A stretch of 64,000 nt of DNA from assembly GCF_002008165.1 (NCBI RefSeq), contig NZ_MRDM01000014.1, positions 1,178,001-1,242,000 on the forward strand, written 5' to 3'. This document shows positions 59,658 through 64,000 of the stretch, in pieces. The stretch's first letter is position 1, and every line of letters begins with the position of its first letter. Origin of the DNA: Rhizobium laguerreae (GTDB lineage: Bacteria; Pseudomonadota; Alphaproteobacteria; Rhizobiales; Rhizobiaceae). The notes under the pieces were generated by a model. That model ran no database searches, was not told the origin of the DNA, and saw only the letters and a list, made by a program, of their open reading frames with translations. The position numbers were made by a program, and so were the translations under genes.

Positions 59658-60163
59658 TGGTGCAGACAGGAAAAAAGCCGAAGTGGGGACTGAATGTATT
59701 TCGGCCGCTGCGGAACAGCATTGTGACGGCCAAATGGCTCTACTATACGAAATTCTGGGGAATGGACATCGATCCGACGGCAAGCTTTTCCTTGAGCGTT
59801 CGTTTCGACAAGACCAATCCGAAGGGATTGCATATCGGCGCGGAAACTTACGTCGCCTTTGAGGCTGCGATTCTCACCCACGATCTCACACGCGGGCTCT
59901 ACCTCCACACGAGGATCGGCAAGCGCTGCTTCATCGGCGCCCGCAGCATCATTCTGCCCGGCGTCGAAATCGGCGACGAATGTGTCATCGGCTCGGGCTC
60001 GGTGGTGACCAAGAACGTGCCGCCGCGCTCGCTCGTGGCGGGCAATCCGGCAAAGATTATCCGCAGCGACATCAAGATCATTTCGCGTTACGGACGCATG
60101 GCACGCGAAGACGAGACGGTCTCGCAGATCGTGACGCACTTGCCGACTGGAGAAGCACGATGA
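59657..60163 (+). CDS. Hexapeptide-repeat acetyltransferase
   Basis: A 168-residue left-handed beta-helix protein. Repeats are visible as GLHIGAETYVAFEAAILTHD and IGKRCFIGARSIILPGVEIG then DECVIGSGSVVTKNVPPRSL, ending VAGNPAKIIR. It most likely O-acetylates a sugar of the polysaccharide using acetyl-CoA. The ATG overlaps the GT4 stop by one base (TGATG), and its stop overlaps the next ATG by four (ATGA). Confidence 0.86.
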   Translation: MVQTGKKPKWGLNVFRPLRNSIVTAKWLYYTKFWGMDIDPTASFSLSVRFDKTNPKGLHIGAETYVAFEAAILTHDLTRGLYLHTRIGKRCFIGARSIILPGVEIGDECVIGSGSVVTKNVPPRSLVAGNPAKIIRSDIKIISRYGRMAREDETVSQIVTHLPTGEAR

Positions 60164-61062
60164 AGATGTTTGCCTACCGGGGGAAACACGAGAATTTTGG
60201 CGACGAACTGAACCATTGGCTCTGGGAGCGTCTGCTGCCCAGCTTCTTCGATGAGGACGAAAGCCAGCTCTTTCTCGGCATCGGCTCGATCCTCTACGAC
60301 AATTTCGACCCGAACATACAGAAGATCGTCTTCGGCTCGGGTTACGGCGGCTACACCAACCCGCCGAAAGTCGACGGCAACTGGACCTTCTATTTCGTGC
60401 GTGGAAAGAAGACCGCCGAGGTCCTCGGCATCGATCCGAGCTACGCCATCGGCGATTCGGGCATCCTCACGCGCAGCTGCTGGGATGCAAAAAGCATCGA
60501 AAAGAGTTACCCGGTCTCCTTCATGCCGCACTACGAAAGCGCCATGTACGGCAGCTGGGACAAGGTCTGCGATCTCGCCGGCATTCACTATATCGATCCC
60601 CGCTGGTCGGTGGAAAAGGTTCTGACCGAAATCAGCGCATCGCATAAGGTGGTCTCCGAAGCGATGCATGGCTGCATTATATCAGATGCGCTACGCGTTC
60701 CCTGGCGGGCGATCCGGCCGATTGCGCCGGGCAATCGCGCCAAGTGGTATGATTGGGCTAGTGCGCTCGATCTGGAGATCGATTTCGATCCGATCGGCCC
60801 GTCCAACCTCGTTGAAGCAGGCGCGTCGCTGGTGCGGAAAAACACATACCTGTTGAAGAACATAACGTTCCGTCACCGCCGCATCCGGCAGCTGACCGGC
60901 AACTATGTCTTCGGCTCGACGATCAAAACTTTGCAGCGGGTGGCTGAAAAGCCGGGACAGCTCAGCTCCGACGAGGCTATCGTAAGCGCGCACGAGAAAA
61001 TGCTGGTCGAGCTGGATCGGCTGAAGCAAGATTTTTCCAAGAAGGCGGTAAGCGCCCTGTGA
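60160..61062 (+). CDS. Polysaccharide pyruvyltransferase-family protein
   Basis: A 300-residue protein of the ExoV/CsaB-type ketal pyruvyltransferase family: FAYRGKHENFGDELNHWLWE, FLGIGSILYDN, IVFGSGYGGYT, YAIGDSGILTRS and HKVVSEAMHGCIISDALRVP. It adds a 4,6-pyruvyl ketal from phosphoenolpyruvate to a sugar. The start at 60160 is coupled to the preceding gene. Confidence 0.85.
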   Translation: MKMFAYRGKHENFGDELNHWLWERLLPSFFDEDESQLFLGIGSILYDNFDPNIQKIVFGSGYGGYTNPPKVDGNWTFYFVRGKKTAEVLGIDPSYAIGDSGILTRSCWDAKSIEKSYPVSFMPHYESAMYGSWDKVCDLAGIHYIDPRWSVEKVLTEISASHKVVSEAMHGCIISDALRVPWRAIRPIAPGNRAKWYDWASALDLEIDFDPIGPSNLVEAGASLVRKNTYLLKNITFRHRRIRQLTGNYVFGSTIKTLQRVAEKPGQLSSDEAIVSAHEKMLVELDRLKQDFSKKAVSAL

Positions 61063-61155
61063 TGTCGCAAACCGGGTTTCCGACGAGGCAAGAAGGCATG
61101 ATGCTTTCCGACGCTACCAACGCTCTTTGCTTCCGCAAGGGTAAGAGGCACTCTG

Positions 61156-61175
61156 GAGGGGCCTGCGCGCCCCTC
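61156..61175 (+). promoter_or_regulatory. Stem-loop before the flippase gene
   Basis: GAGGGGC and GCCCCTC form a seven-base stem in the 151-base gap between the pyruvyltransferase and flippase genes. There is no T run; it is possibly an attenuator or processing site. Confidence 0.3.
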
Positions 61176-61213
61176 AAATCGTCAATATCCCAGACCTCAG
61201 GAGTCGTTCGCCC

Positions 61214-62716
61214 ATGAGCAGCGTTACCGACCGATTGATTCGGGGTAGCATGTGGCTGAGTCTGTCTCGCGCCATCGTTAACGGGCTTTCGGCACTCAGC
61301 ACCTTTGTGCTCGCCTGGTATCTCCTGCCGGCAGATTTTGGTCTCGTCGCCATTGCAACGACGATCCAGATCATCTTGAGTTCGGTGACCGAACTCTCGC
61401 TCAATCAGGCACTTATTCGCCACGAGTCGCCCAGCGAAACTCACTTCAGCGCGGTCTGGACCTTGAGCGTGACCAGAAGCGCGATATTGGCACTGTTGTT
61501 TGCCGCCGCGTCCTATCCGATCGCCGAATTCTATAACGAGCCTCGGCTGACGAGCGTCATGCTTGCCTTGAGTTTCAGCCTGCTCTTGAGCGGTCTGGCC
61601 AATCCGCGCCGTATCATGCTCCAGCGCGATCTGATCTTCTGGCAGGAGTTCGTACTCAACGTCTCGCAAAAGCTAGTCGGCTTCGTGGTGACGGTGGCAA
61701 TTGCCGCGATCTACCAGAGCTATTGGGCTCTCGTTATCGGCACCCTCGCCTATCAAGTGACCAATATCATCGTTTCCTACACTGTTCTGCCGTTCTGGCC
61801 GCGCATAACCTTCCGGCATGCGCGGGAATTGTTTTCCTTCTCGCTCTGGCTGACGGCAGGGCAGATTGTCAACACGCTGAACTGGCGGATCGAATATCTG
61901 CTGATCGGCAAGATGCTGGGCGCTACGCAGCTTGGCCACTATACTGTCGGCAACACCCTTTCGACGCTGCCGACCCGTGAGGCCACAGCGCCGTTGAACC
62001 AGACGATTTATCCGGGCTTTTCCAAAGTCCGCAACGACCCGGTCCGGCTGATCGCGGCATATCAGCGCGCACAGGCGCTCCTGGCGGCGGTGGCGCTTCC
62101 GGCGGGAATCGGCATGGCTGTCGTGGCTGATCCGATGATGCGGCTTGCCTTGGGAGAGAAGTGGGTTCCTGCGATCTTCATCGTCCAGGCGCTCGCATCG
62201 GTCTTTGCCCTGCAGACGCTGGGTTCGCTTGTCCAGCCGCTGGGCATGGCAAAGGGTCATACCAAAATGCTGTTTATCCGCGACTCGCAGATGCTGGTGG
62301 TTCGCGTTCCCATCATCATCGCTGGTCTCATGATGGCCGGGCTCCCGGGCGTCGTTTATGCACGCGTGTTGACGGGCCTGATTTCCACCGTGGTCAACAT
62401 GCTTCTCGTCAAGCGCTTGATCAACCTGCCATTCTTCCAGCAGCTCGCGGCCAACTTCCGTGCGCTTGCCAGCGTCGCCTTGATGGCCGCCGGCGTCTGG
62501 GGATTGTCCAATATTCTCAGCATGCCCACCGACAAGCTGCACTTAGCCCTTCATCTCGCCGTTCTGGTTATCACCGGCGGCATCATCTATGTCGGATCGA
62601 GCTTTGTTCTTTGGCTTGCGATGAAGAAGCCGGACGGCCCGGAAACTGAAGTTCACCGCATCATTGTCAAGTTCCTGTCAAAAGCAAAACGTATTGCCGT
62701 ACCCAAGTCGGCCTGA
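61214..62716 (+). CDS. Wzx/ExoT-type polysaccharide flippase
   Basis: A 500-residue membrane protein with about 12-14 hydrophobic segments, beginning SVTDRLIRGSMWLSLSRAIV and WYLLPADFGLVAIATTIQII, typical of the WzxC/MOP-superfamily lipopolysaccharide and exopolysaccharide exporters. It would move the undecaprenyl-linked repeat unit to the periplasm. AGGAG lies ten bases before the ATG. Its presence implies a Wzx/Wzy-type pathway whose polymerase lies outside the window or is not recognised. Confidence 0.87.
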   Translation: MSSVTDRLIRGSMWLSLSRAIVNGLSALSTFVLAWYLLPADFGLVAIATTIQIILSSVTELSLNQALIRHESPSETHFSAVWTLSVTRSAILALLFAAASYPIAEFYNEPRLTSVMLALSFSLLLSGLANPRRIMLQRDLIFWQEFVLNVSQKLVGFVVTVAIAAIYQSYWALVIGTLAYQVTNIIVSYTVLPFWPRITFRHARELFSFSLWLTAGQIVNTLNWRIEYLLIGKMLGATQLGHYTVGNTLSTLPTREATAPLNQTIYPGFSKVRNDPVRLIAAYQRAQALLAAVALPAGIGMAVVADPMMRLALGEKWVPAIFIVQALASVFALQTLGSLVQPLGMAKGHTKMLFIRDSQMLVVRVPIIIAGLMMAGLPGVVYARVLTGLISTVVNMLLVKRLINLPFFQQLAANFRALASVALMAAGVWGLSNILSMPTDKLHLALHLAVLVITGGIIYVGSSFVLWLAMKKPDGPETEVHRIIVKFLSKAKRIAVPKSA

Positions 62717-62746
62717 AGCTAAACGAACATCAACAAGAGAGGCAGA

Positions 62747-63751
62747 ATGACCAGCCAATCCAGAACGGAGCTGATCGCAAAACTTAATGGTATGATCCAT
62801 GATTGCCTGAAAGACTATGTCTCACGCGATGAACCGCTTGCAATCCTTGATTTCCCCGACATCCGCAATTGCGGCGACTCCGCAATCTGGCTGGGCGAAA
62901 TGGCCTATCTGAAGGATCGCTTCGGCAAACGCCCGGACTATGTTTCGAGAACGGCGGACTTCTCCGCAGATGAGCTGAAAAAGCGCGTGCCGACCGGTCC
63001 GATTTTCATTCATGGCGGCGGCAATTTCGGCGACATCTGGGTTTCCCATCAGGATTTCCGCGAAGCCATCATGGAGCGTTTCCCGGATCGGCAGATCGTC
63101 CAGTTCCCGCAGTCTATCCACTACAGTTCACCTGAGCGCATCGAGCAATCCGCACGCGCAATCGCGCGTCATAAGAATTTCGTCCTGCTCGTGCGCGATG
63201 AAGAATCGAAGGAATTTTCCGAGAAGCACTTCGACTGCACCGTCCGGCTATGCCCCGACATGGCCTTCGCCATCGGGCCGCTGCCGGACAGGGCTACGCA
63301 AATTTCTGTCCTCGCCATGCTGCGAGAGGATGCGGAACGGGTTGGCGGCACCGATCGCAAGATCCCTTCCGATATTCCCGTGGAAGATTGGATCACCGAG
63401 TCGAAACGCAAGGTTGATATCGCCAAGAAGTTGGGGGCAGCTTCGGCTTTCCTGGCACTGAAGCCGAGCGAAGTGGCATTGCGCAAGCTGGACGCCGCAG
63501 CGCACAACCGCTTCGAGCGCGGCATCAGCCAGATTTCACGCGCTCGCGCCATCGTTACTGATCGCCTGCATGTCCATATCTGCTCGCTGCTGCTTGGCCG
63601 GCCGCATGCCGTATTGGACAACAGCTACGGAAAGATCCGCCGCTTCATGAATGCCTTCTCCGGCGGGACCGACCTTTCATACAAGGCAACATCGCTTGAA
63701 GATGGAATCGAGTGGGCGCGTCACCAGGCCGGGCAAGGAGCGCGCGGATGA
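62747..63751 (+). CDS. Polysaccharide pyruvyltransferase-family protein, second copy
   Basis: A 334-residue protein of the same family as the one at 60160 but distantly related: DFPDIRNCGDSAIWLGEMAY, PIFIHGGGNFGDIWVSHQDF, QFPQSIHYSSPERIEQSARA, RLCPDMAFAIGP and IVTDRLHVHICSLLLGRPHA followed by DNSYGKI. AGAGAGGC lies upstream of the ATG. Two different pyruvyltransferases suggest two ketal-substituted sugars or two linkages. Confidence 0.85.
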   Translation: MTSQSRTELIAKLNGMIHDCLKDYVSRDEPLAILDFPDIRNCGDSAIWLGEMAYLKDRFGKRPDYVSRTADFSADELKKRVPTGPIFIHGGGNFGDIWVSHQDFREAIMERFPDRQIVQFPQSIHYSSPERIEQSARAIARHKNFVLLVRDEESKEFSEKHFDCTVRLCPDMAFAIGPLPDRATQISVLAMLREDAERVGGTDRKIPSDIPVEDWITESKRKVDIAKKLGAASAFLALKPSEVALRKLDAAAHNRFERGISQISRARAIVTDRLHVHICSLLLGRPHAVLDNSYGKIRRFMNAFSGGTDLSYKATSLEDGIEWARHQAGQGARG

Positions 63752-63790
63752 CAGAGACGCTGCCCGCTTGCAGGATCAGGAGGTAATCCG

Positions 63791-64000
63791 ATGACACTTG
63801 TCACCTTCATTATCCCGGTCCGACATCAGGACAATGCCCGCGACTGGAGCAGGCTGAAGGCAAATCTGACCCAGACCGTGGCTTCCATTTCCAACCAGAC
63901 CAATGGGGACTGGCGCGGCATCATCGTGGCAAACGAAGGCGCCGATCTGCCTGACCTGCCGGAAAAATTCTCCGCCGTGCGTGTCACCTTTCCGCCGAAC
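63791..64000 (+). CDS. GT2-like glycosyltransferase (truncated by window edge)
   Basis: The first 70 residues only: MTLVTFIIPVRHQDNARDWS, then LTQTVASISNQTNGDWRGII and VANEGADLPDLPEKF. The opening strand and pattern match GT2 (TFIIPVR in place of VSIIIPVY). A near-perfect AGGAGG lies six to seven bases before the ATG. It continues the polysaccharide operon. Confidence 0.75.
   Translation, partial: MTLVTFIIPVRHQDNARDWSRLKANLTQTVASISNQTNGDWRGIIVANEGADLPDLPEKFSAVRVTFPPN

Noticed and set aside
1..64000. CRISPR arrays, rRNA operons and replication origins
   Set aside because: No regularly spaced repeats, rRNA sequence or repABC-type genes were seen in the window.

Overview
The window looks like a chromosomal or chromid segment of a Rhizobium species (R. 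leguminosarum / R. etli group). The reasons are high GC, dense operons, a chvE-gguA-gguB-gguC sugar-uptake operon with a divergent GbpR-type LysR regulator, a close match in architecture to the L-arabinonate dehydratase characterised from R. leguminosarum bv. trifolii, an inositol dehydrogenase gene and large surface-polysaccharide loci. Species assignment is inference; no rRNA is present.

Layout. 0-13 kb: a PAS signalling protein (cut by the window edge), a small Tyr-rich exported protein, an MFS transporter plus DapA-like aldolase/dehydratase under a LacI regulator, an AlkC/AlkD-type repair protein, a DEAD-box RNA helicase, an EamA permease, a three-gene ATP-grasp / alpha-E / transglutaminase operon, and a VapBC-like pair whose toxin is frameshifted. 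13-23 kb: a minus-strand catabolic and uptake operon chvE-gguA-gguB-gguC-aldehyde dehydrogenase-arabinonate dehydratase. It would import L-arabinose or related sugars and convert them by the non-phosphorylative route to 2-oxoglutarate; gbpR faces it. 23-25 kb: a J-domain-like protein, a Tat-exported Hint-domain protein, and a decayed second copy of the J-like gene. 25-32 kb: idhA with a GGAA-N6-TTCC site, a pair of inverted dispersed repeats, and a ROK regulator facing xylF-xylH-xylG with a perfect 9-1-9 palindrome between them.

32-37 kb is accessory DNA beside a tRNA-Arg(CCG) gene. The two halves of one IS481-like element, sharing a repeated internal segment of about 150 bp, flank a 2.9-kb block (LssY-C, exported Tyr/Gly-rich, OmpA-like, Cys-rich repeat and truncated formylglycine-generating-enzyme genes). 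Two orphan genes follow. 37-39.6 kb holds a DUF882 peptidase and a broken 5' copy of the next gene, a UDP-glucuronate decarboxylase-like SDR.

39.6-48.8 kb is a plus-strand glycan locus: the SDR, three stand-alone GT2 glycosyltransferases, an ABC exporter, and a 1000-residue protein that fuses a GT2 domain, a NodS-like methyltransferase and a NodB-like deacetylase. A 1.3-kb AT-rich gap follows.

50.6-55.4 kb carries the most interesting locus. A minus-strand set encodes an XRE regulator, a SARP/TPR regulator, a 70-residue peptide with its own ribosome-binding site, a YcaO protein, a TfuA protein and, further down, an 82-residue protein. YcaO-TfuA pairs are known to install thioamides, so this is a candidate ribosomally synthesised, modified peptide (RiPP) system. 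55.4-64 kb holds a methyltransferase remnant, two membrane proteins and a second polysaccharide locus (GH10 xylanase-like hydrolase, GT4, hexapeptide acetyltransferase, two pyruvyltransferases, a Wzx-type flippase and a GT2 cut by the window edge).
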